From assembly GCF_022063185.1 (NCBI RefSeq), contig NZ_CP091913.1, positions 3,980,001-4,044,000 on the forward strand: a stretch of 64,000 bases of DNA, in the 5' to 3' direction. Source of the DNA: Nostoc sp. UHCC 0870. Its GTDB lineage: Bacteria; Cyanobacteriota; Cyanobacteriia; Cyanobacteriales; Nostocaceae. This document shows positions 54,729-64,000 of this stretch, in pieces (position 1 is the first letter of the stretch; each line of letters begins with the position of its first letter). Both the position numbers and the translations under genes were made by a program. The notes under the pieces were generated by a model. The model saw nothing but the letters and a program-made list of their open reading frames with translations. It did no database searches and was not told the DNA's origin.

Positions 54729-55268
54729 TTAATCTATGCGCTTTTCTAAATACTGACCAATCATCAACTGTTCCCCAGCGCGGGAAATAATGGTTTGTCT
54801 GGTGCGATATTTACTACCAACTAACTTTAACTCTTCCTCAAAGACTGAACCGTTATACTCTGTCCGCAGACATAGAGTTTTTGGGTTGGGGAAAGAATAA
54901 TTGGCGGTGACTGGCTTAGATGTAGCAAAACCGCGATCGCGATATAATGTGCTTCCTAAAGCCCCAAATAATGTAGACCCTTGGGACTCCTTGCGATTTT
55001 TGAGGGTGTCTGTGCTAGACCAGTTAACTTCAGCACCGCAAATTAACATCACTGCATCATTTAAATCATGTATTTGAGCCAGTTTTTGCAATTCATCACA
55101 TCCTGGTTCTAAAAATCGGATGGTGATCATACTCTGTATTTCTTTAGTGTCACCGTCTGGAAGAGTATAGTAACGCCTTTCTGAGAGCCACTGACCAACT
55201 GATTCTCGGAAAAATTCGATGATTTGGGATTCGTCAGCAGTATGTGCAATTTTTAACGGTGATATCAC
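54729..55268 (-). CDS. CpcS/CpeS-family phycobiliprotein lyase
   Basis: The 179-residue lipocalin-like protein has the family start IIEFFRESVGQWLSERRYYT, then LNDAVMLICGAEVNWSSTDT, GALGSTLYRDRGFATSKPVT, NPKTLCLRTEYNGSVFEEEL and the C-terminal MIGQYLEKRI. CpcS/CpeS lyases attach phycocyanobilin or phycoerythrobilin to Cys of phycobiliproteins; the subtype (CpcS, CpcU or CpeS) cannot be settled here. Start codon GTG. No other phycobilisome gene is adjacent. Confidence 0.85.
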   Translation of the reverse strand: MISPLKIAHTADESQIIEFFRESVGQWLSERRYYTLPDGDTKEIQSMITIRFLEPGCDELQKLAQIHDLNDAVMLICGAEVNWSSTDTLKNRKESQGSTLFGALGSTLYRDRGFATSKPVTANYSFPNPKTLCLRTEYNGSVFEEELKLVGSKYRTRQTIISRAGEQLMIGQYLEKRID

Positions 55269-55816
55269 TCGTAACTGTCCTCACCTAAAAGGAATAAAAA
55301 TTTGGCTTCATCTATATAATACATGGAGATAAAAGGCAATTATAGTTTAAAATTTTTAATATATTTGGATGAATACCGAGATCCCCAGTAATTGCGCTGG
55401 TGTTTTTGCTACTATGAAGATATATGTTTAGTAAAGCTAACTATTTCTATTTCAAACAATCGTGGCGGCAATATCGAAATCTAAATTATTCTCTGATTTA
55501 GACTGCCACAGGTACTATATTTTGGGCTATTCCAAATTTTTGGGCTGGAATTGATACCAGTGTTATAGTCAAATCAAATCTCAAATATGTTTTGCCTGTG
55601 CATGAACAATGTATTAGTAAAACTAGTTTTGACATTATTTGGTAAACATAGTAAGGTTTGACACAAAAAAGGTTTTCAACACAATTTGTATATTCTCCAG
55701 ATTTCTCAGCCAGCAAGATATACACGGGTTTGTTTGGTTACAAAAAGCTGTTATCTCAAAAACTTGTTTAAACAAGCTAAATAGATAATTTTGAACTAAA
55801 ATTACAGCAAAAATCA
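55269..55816. other. Intergenic region, possible decayed small gene
   Basis: AT-rich, 548 bp between divergent genes. On the plus strand from ATG 55423 a frame reads MFSKANYFYFKQSWRQYRNL and is cut by TAG at 55498, then goes on GTIFWAIPNFWAGIDTSVIV to a stop near 55643. This might be a remnant; no family recognised. It should also contain the promoters of both neighbours. Confidence 0.35.
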
Positions 55817-57184
55817 ATGAAGCAACAAACTTACACGCCTATTGGGCAGTTAATTAATACACACTCTAATTGTAGTGTAGAAAATCATACGCAAAAAAGT
55901 AGGGTTTCCTATTTCTTATTTATAGCTTGTCTATTCAGCATGGGTATATTAACTGCTAGTTGTGGCTCTTTACCAAAAGAATCAGCGACAGCACAGCCTC
56001 AGCAAAATACCAGAGGCGGCGGTGGTCAAGCAACACCAGTAGATGTAGCCATTGCCCGGATAGATAGATTGCAACCACAAATAGAATATACAGGTACAAC
56101 CACACCATTCCAAATCATATCGTTGCGATCGCAAGCAGAAGGCAGGCTGTTATCTTTAAACTCAGATGTTGGCGATACAGTCAAAAAAGGTCAAACCGTT
56201 GGTCGATTAGATGACACCCTACTATTAACAAACTTAAAACAAGCCGAAGCTGAACTAGCAGCCTTGCAATCAGAAGTAGCCAGGGCTAAGACCCAAGTCA
56301 GTAACGCCCGTGCAGAAGTAGAAAGAGCGCGACTAGAGTTAGTCCAAGCCCAAGCAGATGCTAACCGCCAACAGAAATTATTCAAAGAAGGGGCAATCTC
56401 TGAACAGCTTGCGGAACAAGCAAACACCAAAGCTCAGACAGCAGCCCAAGCACTGCGGGCTACCGAAGAGCAAGTCCGCACCGCACAACAAGCCGTAGCC
56501 GCAGCCCAAGGTAGAGTATTCGCCCAAAAAGCAGTATTAGCCCAAGCACAAGAACGCAGATCATACACTCGTTTGACATCTCCCCTCACTGGTGTAGTCA
56601 CCGAAAAAGTCACAGAGCCAGGAAATCTTTTACAAGCAGGTGGCGAAGCTTTAAAAATTGGTGACTTTAGCCGGATTAAAGTTGTTGTGCAAGTTTCCGA
56701 ATTAGAATTGAGTCAAATTCAAGTAGGGCAATCTGTACAAGTCCGCTTAGATGCCTTCCCCCAGGAAAAATTAATTGGTAGAGTCACCCGCATTTCTCCC
56801 ACCGCCGATGCTACAGCCCGCTTAATCCCAGTAGAGGTGGTGATTCCCAACAGTAACAACAATATCGGTAGTGGGTTACTAGCAAGAGTAAATTTTGCCC
56901 CCCAAACACCACAGCGAGTAGTGGTGTCACAGACAGCCTTGCAAAAGTCAGCTAAAATCACACCCCCAGGCGAAGTAGAAGAACAGAATGGGAAACTTTA
57001 TGTAGTGAAAGACTCAGAAGGTAAAACCAAAGTCACAGCGCGCGCTGTCACCCTAGGGAAAAAAGCTGATGGTAAAGTGGAAATTTTATCTGGCTTACAA
57101 CCAGGCGATCGCTATGTCGTTCGTAGTGGAAAACCTTTAAAAGATGGGGAAACTGTACGTCTTTCAATTCTTTCAGATAAGTGA
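55817..57184 (+). CDS. RND efflux periplasmic adaptor lipoprotein
   Basis: The 455-residue protein has a late lipoprotein signal (SYFLFIACLFSMGILTASCG, Cys at about 49) after a 30-residue N-terminal tail, then the membrane-fusion-protein order: barrel-sandwich half (LRSQAEGRLLSLNSDVGDTV), alpha-helical hairpin coiled coil (about 130-240, rich in Ala, Gln and Glu), second lipoyl half (SPLTGVVTEKVTEPGNLLQA) and beta-barrel. It would link the RND pump to an outer-membrane channel. The pump gene follows 185 bp downstream. Confidence 0.92.
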   Translation: MKQQTYTPIGQLINTHSNCSVENHTQKSRVSYFLFIACLFSMGILTASCGSLPKESATAQPQQNTRGGGGQATPVDVAIARIDRLQPQIEYTGTTTPFQIISLRSQAEGRLLSLNSDVGDTVKKGQTVGRLDDTLLLTNLKQAEAELAALQSEVARAKTQVSNARAEVERARLELVQAQADANRQQKLFKEGAISEQLAEQANTKAQTAAQALRATEEQVRTAQQAVAAAQGRVFAQKAVLAQAQERRSYTRLTSPLTGVVTEKVTEPGNLLQAGGEALKIGDFSRIKVVVQVSELELSQIQVGQSVQVRLDAFPQEKLIGRVTRISPTADATARLIPVEVVIPNSNNNIGSGLLARVNFAPQTPQRVVVSQTALQKSAKITPPGEVEEQNGKLYVVKDSEGKTKVTARAVTLGKKADGKVEILSGLQPGDRYVVRSGKPLKDGETVRLSILSDK

Positions 57185-57193
57185 TGAGTGCTG

Positions 57194-57299
57194 TTAGCGG
57201 TAGCGAGGCGTTTAGCCGGTGCTGAGTAATGAGTAATGAGTAATGAGTAATGAGTGGTGAGTGGTGTTAGCGGTAGCGCGGCGTTTAGCCGGTGCTGAG
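57194..57299. repeat. Two copies of a GC-rich dispersed repeat flanking an AGTAATG array
   Basis: TTAGCGGTAGCGAGGCGTTT copy (57194-57226), about four GAGTAAT heptamers (57224-57252), and a second copy with TTAGCGGTAGCGCGGCGTTT (57267-57299). It lies between the adaptor and pump genes. Confidence 0.8.
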
Positions 57300-57369
57300 T
57301 TTGGTAAAAAATCAGTTTTTTGAATTTTTAATTCCCTCAAAGGGTGTTGAATGGGAGTGACGCGAAGAA

Positions 57370-60300
57370 ATGCAGCAAGTTAATAAAAGTGGTGGATTTA
57401 GTATCAGTGCCATATCCATTCGCCAACATATTGGCACACTGATGCTAACCTTAGCAGTAATAGTTTTGGGTATCTTTTTCGTTATTAAACTACCCGTAGA
57501 CTTATTACCTTCAATTACCTACCCCCGTATTGGTATACGCATACAAGCACCTGGTGTCTCCCCAGAGGTAGCAATTGATGAAGTCACCAAACCTCTAGAA
57601 GAAGCTTTTTCTGCTACTGAGGGTGTGATACAAGTTTTTTCTCAAACTCGTGAAGGACAAGTAAGTATAGATTTATACTTCCAACCAGGGGGAAATATTG
57701 ACCAAGCTTTAAACGATGCCACAGCTGCCTTTAATAGAGCTAGAAGCACTTTACCAGATAGCATTGAATCACCGCGCTTATTTAAAGTAGACCCTTCCCA
57801 GTTACCTGTTTACGAATTTGCATTAACTTCCCCATCCTTAACCGGGGTTGATTTGCGGGTATTTGCCGAAGAAGAACTCGCCCGTGAATTAGGTGTTGTC
57901 CCTGGAGTCGCCGGGGTAGCTGTGTCAGGAGGTTTGCAAGAAGAGATTAGAGTCAACCTTGATTTAGACCGCTTGCAAGCCTTGGGTATAGGTTTAACTG
58001 ATGTCCTCGATGATTTGAGAGACCGCAACCAAGACATTTCCGGCGGTAGAATTTTGGGCGCAAATTCTGAACAACTTACCCGGACTGTAGGACGCTTTCA
58101 AAATGCGGATGAAATTAAAAACTTATCTTTTGAAGTATCTACCCCAGCAACCAGTACGCAGTCCCCAATCCCCAATCGTCGTGTCTATCTAAGAGACTTT
58201 GCCGAAGTTATCGACGGTTCAGAACAGCAAAGGATTTATGTTTCCCTCAACGGTGAACCAGCCGTCAAAGTAAGTATTCAAAAGCAGCCAGATGCAAATA
58301 CTATCAGTGTAGTTGATGGGGTAAAAACACGTTTAGAACAGTTGCAACAATCTGGTGTCATCGAGGAAGGGACAATCATGACACCTACCTTAGATGAATC
58401 AAAGTTTATCCGTAATTCTATCGCCAATGTTACAACATCTGGGCTAATTGGTACAGCACTAGCCGCGATCGCAGTTCTCTTATTTCTTGGTTCTCTAAGG
58501 CAAACTTTTATTATCGTCGTTGCCATTCCCTTAGCTACCCTAGCAGCAATTATCTTGATGGGGATCTTTGGCTTAACTCTCAACGTTTTTAGTTTGGGTG
58601 GTTTAGCCTTGGGTGTGGGTATTGTCGTAGACAACTCCATCGTCATGTTAGAAAACATTGCCGAAGGTGTCGGGATGACTCCCGGTAAGGATAATCAAAG
58701 CCGTTTACGTCCAAAACAATTAATTGCTCAAGCAGAACAAAGTAGCCGAGAAGTAGAATCAGCCTTAATCGCCTCCACTAGCACCAACTTAGTAGCAGTG
58801 TTACCGTTCTTGCTCATTGGGGGCTTTATTGCTTTACTATTCAATGAATTAATTCTCACCATTAGCTTTTCGGTCGCTACTTCCATTGTGATTGCAGCTA
58901 CCGTTGTGCCGATGCTCGCGTCTCGAATGTTAGGATGGCAAGTTTCGAGTTCTTTGAGTGAATTTTGGCTATTGCGGCAGTTTAATCGCAGCTTTGAAGC
59001 AGCTACCAGAATGTATGCTGGCTTCTTAAAGATGATATTACGCTGGCGGTTAGTAACGATCGCGATCGCAATTATCCTCTTTGGTGGTGGTAGCTTGTGG
59101 ATGTCCCCCCAAATTCCCCAACAAATCCTCCCGCGCATCAACACAGGACAAGCCAATTTATTCGCCCAGTTTCCCCCAGGGACACCTCTAGAAACTAACC
59201 GCAAAGTTATGAGTGCGGTGGAAGAAATTCTCCGCCAACAACCAGAAACAGAATATGTTTTCTCTACAGCTGGTGGTGCATTATTTGGAACTAGTACCAA
59301 TGCCAATCCCCTACGCGGTACTAGTAATATTACCCTCAAACCCGGTAGTAATATAGATGCTTACGTTGAAAGAGTCACACAAGCTTTTAACAAGTTAAAT
59401 TTAGCAGGTATTCGCCTCCGCCTATCCCCAGGTCAGGTAAGAGGTTTAATCCTGAATAACTCCCCTGTCCGCAATGCTGATGTTGACATCATTCTTCAGG
59501 GTAATAGTTCACAAGCCTTAGAACAAGCTGGTCGTCAAGTTCTAGCAGCCTTAGAAGAACGTGCCACCCTAACCAGATTCCGCCCCGATGCCGATGATAG
59601 ACAACCAGAAATTCAAATCCGCCCCGACTGGGAACGAGTTGCAGCTTTAGGACTAACTACCCAAGATATCGGTAACACAATTCAAACAGCCCTGGAAGGT
59701 AGCATCCCCACTCAATTACAACGGGACAATCGTTTAGTAGATGTGAGGGTGCAGTTAAATGAATCTTCAGTACAAACACCTTCTCAACTTCAGAGATTAC
59801 CCTTATTTGTTGATAGTAATCGCCAAGTCCGCTTAAGCGATGTAGCCCAAATTGTCGAAGACCAAGCCCCAGGAGAGATTCAACGCATCAACCAACGCCA
59901 AGTTGTCATCTTTGCAGGCAACCTAGCAGAAGAGGCTAGCCTCAGTGATGCCTTAATACAGGTAGAAGCTGTACTAGATAGCCTAGACTTACCAGAAGGT
60001 GTCAGCATCTTACCCAGTACAGCCGCCACATCTAATCAAGAACTCCAAAGTTCACTGCAAATTCTAGGCGGATTAGCTACCTTTTTAGTATTTGTAGTCA
60101 TGGCAGTGCAGTACAATTCCCTCATTGACCCCCTAGCCATTATGTTCACAATTCCCCTAGCCTTAGCTGGTGGTATTTTTGGACTTTACCTGACTCAAAC
60201 TGCCATTGGTGCAACTGTCATTGTCGGTGCAGTTTTACTCGTGGGAATTGTGGTTAACAACGCTATCATCATGGTTGAATTAGCCAACCAAATCCGTGAA

Positions 60301-60606
60301 CGAGAGCAAATCGATCGCAAAACTGCTATTTTGCAAGCTGCACCGCAAAGATTACGCCCCATTTTAATGACTACCATCACCACTGTTTTAGGTATGTTCC
60401 CCTTAGCATTAGGAATTGGGGAAGGGTCAGAATTTCTGCAACCATTGGGTGTAGTTGTGTTTTCTGGTTTATCCTTAGCAACACTCTTGACACTATTTAT
60501 TATCCCTTGCTTCTATACCCTACTTCACGATTTACTAGGGGGGAGTTGGATCAAGTCAATATCTTTGTGGCTACGTCTATGGAGGAGAAAATTAAATAAA
60601 GTGTAA
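57370..60606 (+). CDS. RND-family efflux pump permease
   Basis: The 1078-residue protein is a full-length AcrB/HAE1-like pump with 12 membrane segments and two large periplasmic loops. Motifs include FFVIKLPVDLLPSITYPRIG, GLALGVGIVVDNSIVMLENI with the charged residue of the proton relay, and the second-half GAVLLVGIVVNNAIIMVELA. It likely exports hydrophobic compounds together with the adaptor encoded upstream. No TolC-type gene is in the window. The substrate cannot be told from the sequence. Confidence 0.93.
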   Translation: MQQVNKSGGFSISAISIRQHIGTLMLTLAVIVLGIFFVIKLPVDLLPSITYPRIGIRIQAPGVSPEVAIDEVTKPLEEAFSATEGVIQVFSQTREGQVSIDLYFQPGGNIDQALNDATAAFNRARSTLPDSIESPRLFKVDPSQLPVYEFALTSPSLTGVDLRVFAEEELARELGVVPGVAGVAVSGGLQEEIRVNLDLDRLQALGIGLTDVLDDLRDRNQDISGGRILGANSEQLTRTVGRFQNADEIKNLSFEVSTPATSTQSPIPNRRVYLRDFAEVIDGSEQQRIYVSLNGEPAVKVSIQKQPDANTISVVDGVKTRLEQLQQSGVIEEGTIMTPTLDESKFIRNSIANVTTSGLIGTALAAIAVLLFLGSLRQTFIIVVAIPLATLAAIILMGIFGLTLNVFSLGGLALGVGIVVDNSIVMLENIAEGVGMTPGKDNQSRLRPKQLIAQAEQSSREVESALIASTSTNLVAVLPFLLIGGFIALLFNELILTISFSVATSIVIAATVVPMLASRMLGWQVSSSLSEFWLLRQFNRSFEAATRMYAGFLKMILRWRLVTIAIAIILFGGGSLWMSPQIPQQILPRINTGQANLFAQFPPGTPLETNRKVMSAVEEILRQQPETEYVFSTAGGALFGTSTNANPLRGTSNITLKPGSNIDAYVERVTQAFNKLNLAGIRLRLSPGQVRGLILNNSPVRNADVDIILQGNSSQALEQAGRQVLAALEERATLTRFRPDADDRQPEIQIRPDWERVAALGLTTQDIGNTIQTALEGSIPTQLQRDNRLVDVRVQLNESSVQTPSQLQRLPLFVDSNRQVRLSDVAQIVEDQAPGEIQRINQRQVVIFAGNLAEEASLSDALIQVEAVLDSLDLPEGVSILPSTAATSNQELQSSLQILGGLATFLVFVVMAVQYNSLIDPLAIMFTIPLALAGGIFGLYLTQTAIGATVIVGAVLLVGIVVNNAIIMVELANQIREREQIDRKTAILQAAPQRLRPILMTTITTVLGMFPLALGIGEGSEFLQPLGVVVFSGLSLATLLTLFIIPCFYTLLHDLLGGSWIKSISLWLRLWRRKLNKV

Positions 60607-60623
60607 TTAGGCACTAAATTCAA

Positions 60624-60788
60624 CAAGATGCAGACCGTGTTTGGGAAGAGATTATTCACAGGCTCAGGGCTGACAAGGAGCGTGGTGAATTTGCTGGAGT
60701 CCACGTAGCCCCAAATTCTAGTGCAGACATCCCAGATGATGAAAACATGGGAGTGCGGTTAGTTTTACTCATGAGTAATGAGTCATGA
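60624..60788 (+). pseudogene. Remnant of a DUF499-type ATP-binding protein gene
   Basis: After the pump gene a frame without a start reads DADRVWEEIIHRLRADKERG, then EFAGVHVAPNSSADIPDDEN and MGVRLVLL, ending in MSNES-stop inside a repeat. This resembles, from memory, the C-terminal part of DUF499 (COG1483-like) ATPases. Only about 50 codons remain, so it is a decayed fragment. Another stop (TAA, 60615) closes the frame just upstream. Confidence 0.6.
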
Positions 60789-60792
60789 CTCA

Positions 60793-61617
60793 TTACTTAT
60801 TATGATTCCTATGTTCAATAAGACTCACAGGAAACATTATTCCCCGCTTCTTGGTAGGAGGATTTAGTGTATTGAATACTCTGTCCCAAAATCCCTGAAT
60901 GCCATAATTTCCCTGAAAGCAAGTGTGATGAAGATCATGGAAATCTGATGGAATAAAAAATATTGACAAAGAACTATGACCTTCTAAATTATAAGCATTC
61001 CCTATAATGCTCCATGCACAAAGTTGAGTGATGTCGTATCCAAATATAAATATAGGTAAAATGTCTGTGAGCGTAACAATTACATATTCAATAAAACTCT
61101 TATGTCCAGCCACAAAACTTGAGGAATCACGAAATTCATGATGTTTAAGATGGATTTTTTGCAAGAACTTCCTGTGTAGTAGCCAATGGGCAACATAAAA
61201 ACAAAAATCAGCAACTACTATTCTCATCAAAAACCATCCAAAATTGAGGATTAAGCTATTTCCTCTATGAACTTCTGGGGCTAGATATAGAATTATTGAT
61301 GCTGATATCAAAGCTTTCATTTCTCCTATGATGACACCTTTTACAGTGAAAATGGGAAATGATTGCTTTTTTACTTTCTTAACTCTTACTATCAGTTTAT
61401 CTCTAAGAGAATCATTAGTTTTGATTACTTTTTCAATGAAAAAACCAATACTATAAAATGAAATAGAACCAACTAGCCAGTACAAAATAACTTGCATTAT
61501 CAAGTTGGTTTCGGTTTTATTTAAAAACCAGTAAAAAACCTGCTGAACAATCGTGCAGCTAATAGCAATTTTTACGAAAAACTCAAGTTCATAACACAAA
61601 TTCAAGAAATATTGCAT
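60793..61617 (-). CDS. Fatty acid hydroxylase/sterol desaturase superfamily membrane protein
   Basis: The 274-residue protein has about four membrane segments and the superfamily's histidine motifs: HWLLHRKFLQKIHLKHHEF (HxxxH and HxxHH), GHKSFIEY, and HDLHHTCFQGNYG near the C-terminus. These bind a diiron centre that hydroxylates or desaturates lipids or carotenoids. The exact substrate is not clear. The length matches the family. It lies 53 bp after the MscS gene on the same strand. Confidence 0.85.
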   Translation of the reverse strand: MQYFLNLCYELEFFVKIAISCTIVQQVFYWFLNKTETNLIMQVILYWLVGSISFYSIGFFIEKVIKTNDSLRDKLIVRVKKVKKQSFPIFTVKGVIIGEMKALISASIILYLAPEVHRGNSLILNFGWFLMRIVVADFCFYVAHWLLHRKFLQKIHLKHHEFRDSSSFVAGHKSFIEYVIVTLTDILPIFIFGYDITQLCAWSIIGNAYNLEGHSSLSIFFIPSDFHDLHHTCFQGNYGIQGFWDRVFNTLNPPTKKRGIMFPVSLIEHRNHNK

Positions 61618-61670
61618 CTATATAACCTCAATATTTATAGAAAATAATGTTTCTGGTTGTGATATAATTT

Positions 61671-63254
61671 TTACTCTTCACAACTTGCGCTGGAAGGATG
61701 AAGTAGAATACTTTCTTCAAGTAAGGTATCCATGAACATTTTGCAAAGAATACGCTGTATATGGAGATGTTTTCCTGGCTTCACTTTTGTCAATGTCCGC
61801 AGCAACAAGTTAGATTCACCAAGACTTTCCACTCCATCTATTTGTGTAGATTCGAGGACATCTGAATAATTTGCTTTTAACTCTTGTCCTACTTCCTCAA
61901 TGACTCTGTAGACATGAGCTAGGTTGGAATTATAAGGTACACCAACTTCCACTACTGCAAATATATACTGTTTGGAGTAATTGGTAATTGAGCCAATATC
62001 CCCATTGCGAATAATCTGTAATTGACCATTAGGATGTCTAATGCGGGTGGTTCTTAGTTCAATCGCCTCAACTATACCTTCAACAGTTTTCTCTTCGAGT
62101 TTCCCTGCTTCTATATAGTCCCCTACTAAATAGTAGTTTTCAAACAGAATAAAGAAGCCGCAAACTATATCACTAATTAGTGTCTGTGCGCCTAGACCTA
62201 CAGCTATACCCACAATACCTGCACCAGCCAGTATAGGAGTCGGATCAATGTCGAGGGTATAAAGAATCGAAATTCCCACGCTGAAATAGATTAAATATTG
62301 TAATAAACTCCGAAACAGAGGAACAAGCGTTAAACGCCTACTTCTTTGCATTTCAGTCAAATTTTGGTTTTTGAATAGCACCTCTTCAACGAGTAAGTAG
62401 ACGATTTCAAACAACACACGACTCATAAAGATGATGGCGATGATCTTGATAAGTCGTGGACCAAAAGCAGCCAGGTTGGCTATGAATTGTACTTGCTGGG
62501 TGACTAATGTTGCCATACAGACGTAGATGACAAATTCCAGACACCGTTTCAAAAAGGGTATTAGGTGTTGGAGGCGATCGTAGAATCGCAACAGGTTCTC
62601 AGGGCTGGAATATCTGATGCTGAGAACATCTAGGGTATCAACGATCGCAGCCACTGCTTTCAAGATAAGCAATCCCACCGCAATAATCAGATAGATTCGC
62701 AGGGCGATGTACAGATATTCTGAAACTACACCTGGTAACTTGAGAAACTGAGTACAGGAAATGATTACCCACAGCCAAATTCCACCTTTGATTCTTTGAT
62801 TGAGGGCGTTAAAGAAAGCATCAATACTTTCATCATCGGCGGTATTTCTTTCTAAGTTCTTAGCGTAAGTGCTAGCTAGCTTCAGTCCATATTTGAGGAA
62901 TTTCAGTGCGATCGCGGCTACAATGGCCGTACCAATACTCTGAGCAATCCCAATTCCCAATGTGATCCAAAATCCTGATGGGATACGCTGAATTAGAGCG
63001 AGTTTATACTGTTGTAGGTTTTCACCGCGATAGATTAGAAAACTATTAGCACCTACAATCAAAATGCACAACACTAAGCAAGTCAGTAACAAAAACCCTG
63101 TAATATTGCGACGTAGTATTTTGAGCTTGATATCGTTACTTTTCAGTATTGAAACTTTAATCAATAGCTTAAATAACTTTCCTAAAAGCCATGACAATAG
63201 TAAGAAAATAAAGATGCAAATGCCAATTTCAGCCAAGATAATTAATATGTTCAT
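61671..63254 (-). CDS. MscS-type mechanosensitive ion channel
   Basis: The 527-residue protein has about seven N-terminal membrane segments and the MscS core: pore helix and beta-domain ILAGAGIVGIAVGLGAQTLI, SDIVCGFFILFENYYLVGDY, IEAGKLEEKTVEGIVEAIEL, RTTRIRHPNGQLQIIRNGDI. The C-terminal alpha/beta part is present. Such channels release solutes upon osmotic downshift. It is transcribed ahead of the hydroxylase-like gene. ATG start in MNILIILAEIGICIFIF. Confidence 0.92.
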   Translation of the reverse strand: MNILIILAEIGICIFIFLLLSWLLGKLFKLLIKVSILKSNDIKLKILRRNITGFLLLTCLVLCILIVGANSFLIYRGENLQQYKLALIQRIPSGFWITLGIGIAQSIGTAIVAAIALKFLKYGLKLASTYAKNLERNTADDESIDAFFNALNQRIKGGIWLWVIISCTQFLKLPGVVSEYLYIALRIYLIIAVGLLILKAVAAIVDTLDVLSIRYSSPENLLRFYDRLQHLIPFLKRCLEFVIYVCMATLVTQQVQFIANLAAFGPRLIKIIAIIFMSRVLFEIVYLLVEEVLFKNQNLTEMQRSRRLTLVPLFRSLLQYLIYFSVGISILYTLDIDPTPILAGAGIVGIAVGLGAQTLISDIVCGFFILFENYYLVGDYIEAGKLEEKTVEGIVEAIELRTTRIRHPNGQLQIIRNGDIGSITNYSKQYIFAVVEVGVPYNSNLAHVYRVIEEVGQELKANYSDVLESTQIDGVESLGESNLLLRTLTKVKPGKHLHIQRILCKMFMDTLLEESILLHPSSASCEE

Positions 63255-63401
63255 TTCGATATATAAAACTTAATCTGATGGGAAATTTTAACCTGGTAAT
63301 TTGGATTTTCCTGATTTTAATAGTATAGATTAAACTAGTTAGTGCAATTACTTAAAATTAATTTATAGATGGCTTTAAACGGGCAGGAAAAATAGGTGAC
63401 A

Positions 63402-63959
63402 ATGGAAATTTACATCAGCACAGATATTGAAGCAGATGGCCCTATCCCTGGGCCGTACTCCATGCTCAGTATTGGCTCGGCAGCTTATACCGCAGATAAA
63501 CAATTGATCGCAACCTTTACGGCAAACCTGGAAACCTTGCCAGGGTCACAAGGTCATCCCAAAACCATGAAATGGTGGTCAGAACAACCAGAAGCTTGGG
63601 AAGCTTGCCGAGTTAACCCACAACCACCAACACAGGTGATGCAGAACTATCACGCTTGGTTACAAGCACTACCCGGTAAACCAATCTTTGTGGCCTATCC
63701 AGCTGCTTTCGATTTTATGTTTGTGTATTGGTATTTGATCAACTTTGTGGGAGAGAGTCCCTTTAAGCATTCAGCACTAGACATCCGCTCCTATGCAATG
63801 GCATTTCTGCAACGTAATTATGGTGAATCAGGAAAGGAAAACCTCCCAACTGAGTGGTTAGAGGAGATTCCTTTAGCCCATATTGCTCTGGATGATGCCA
63901 TTCAACAGGGTAAGTTGTTCTGCAATTTGTTGCAGAACAACTTACAGCGTGAACATTAA
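63402..63959 (+). CDS. DEDD-family 3'-5' exonuclease-like protein
   Basis: The 185-residue protein has the exonuclease motifs I-III of the DEDDh type: YISTDIEADGPIPGPYSMLS (Asp, Glu), a middle PIFVAYPAAFDFMFVYW (Asp), and AHIALDDAIQQGKLF (His and Asp five residues apart). The length is close to RNase T-like enzymes. The substrate (DNA or RNA) is not clear. The ATG at 63402 (MEIYISTDIEADG) is preferred over the GTG two codons earlier. Confidence 0.82.
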   Translation: MEIYISTDIEADGPIPGPYSMLSIGSAAYTADKQLIATFTANLETLPGSQGHPKTMKWWSEQPEAWEACRVNPQPPTQVMQNYHAWLQALPGKPIFVAYPAAFDFMFVYWYLINFVGESPFKHSALDIRSYAMAFLQRNYGESGKENLPTEWLEEIPLAHIALDDAIQQGKLFCNLLQNNLQREH

Positions 63960-64000
63960 TTTACTGGCTAGCTATGGACATAGTATCAAGATTTAATACT

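Noticed and set aside
55498..55725. Open frame of 75 codons on the minus strand
   Set aside because: No start signal or recognisable content; it lies in an AT-rich intergenic region between divergent genes.
1..64000. tRNA, rRNA and other standard RNA genes
   Set aside because: Read for tRNA-like T-arm and anticodon patterns and for rRNA-like stretches by eye; none found. A covariance-model search was not possible here.

Overview
The window reads as chromosome of a filamentous heterocystous cyanobacterium of the Nostoc/Anabaena type. The signs are: very many HIP1 octamers (GCGATCGC); arrays of 7-bp repeats of the STRR kind between genes; a cyanophycin operon (cphB-cphA); the response regulator RpaB; a paired Flv3/Flv1 flavodiiron set; a CpcS/CpeS-type bilin lyase; a CCB-type cytochrome b6f assembly factor; PEP-CTERM exported proteins; and three Uma2 nuclease genes. 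The species call is inference from gene content, not from a database search.

Layout. 0-2 kb: the 3' part of a secreted calpain-like protease. 2.3-7.7 kb: an accessory stretch with two PEP-CTERM proteins, a solo helix-turn-helix gene, an intact DUF456 gene plus a copy with an in-frame internal deletion, and small unknown proteins. 7.9-11 kb: b6f assembly factor, rpaB, and radA divergent from rpaB. 11-18 kb: a Uma2 gene, a Ser/Thr kinase-WD40 gene cut in two by a complete IS4-family element, a MazF-type toxin-antitoxin pair whose toxin looks shortened by an amber codon, and another Uma2 gene. 18-41.7 kb: mostly housekeeping genes (RidA, two Nudix proteins, malQ, RodZ-like, pseudouridine synthase, cdsA, cbiT, a membrane Ser/Thr kinase, a RelE-type pair, tatA, cphA/cphB, trmD, ispF, a peptide-type binding protein, larB, argH, coaX). 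41.8-51.7 kb: flv3 and flv1, separated by an accessory block with an Rpn/DUF2887 nuclease, a broken partial copy of its 3' end, a NACHT NTPase with 18 nearly identical 35-residue HEAT-like repeats, and a 21-bp tandem array. 52-64 kb: a Uma2 gene, a PEP-CTERM choice-of-anchor protein, a bilin lyase, an RND efflux pair, a DUF499-like gene remnant, a fatty-acid hydroxylase family protein, an MscS channel and a DEDD exonuclease.

The points most worth following up are: (1) the NACHT-HEAT gene, whose N-terminal module lies in the same frame just upstream behind a single TGA, so it is either a nonsense allele, a read-through product or a two-gene NLR-like conflict system with a hidden start; (2) its homogenised HEAT array; (3) a roughly 400-nt, GC-richer, foldable leader upstream of cphB, with the Shine-Dalgarno sequence inside a hairpin; (4) the IS4 insertion, whose removal with one 9-bp duplication restores a 905-codon kinase-WD40 frame exactly; (5) heptanucleotide arrays that supply start codons or run into coding sequence; and (6) several families of dispersed perfect hairpins. 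No tRNA, rRNA or CRISPR array was seen.
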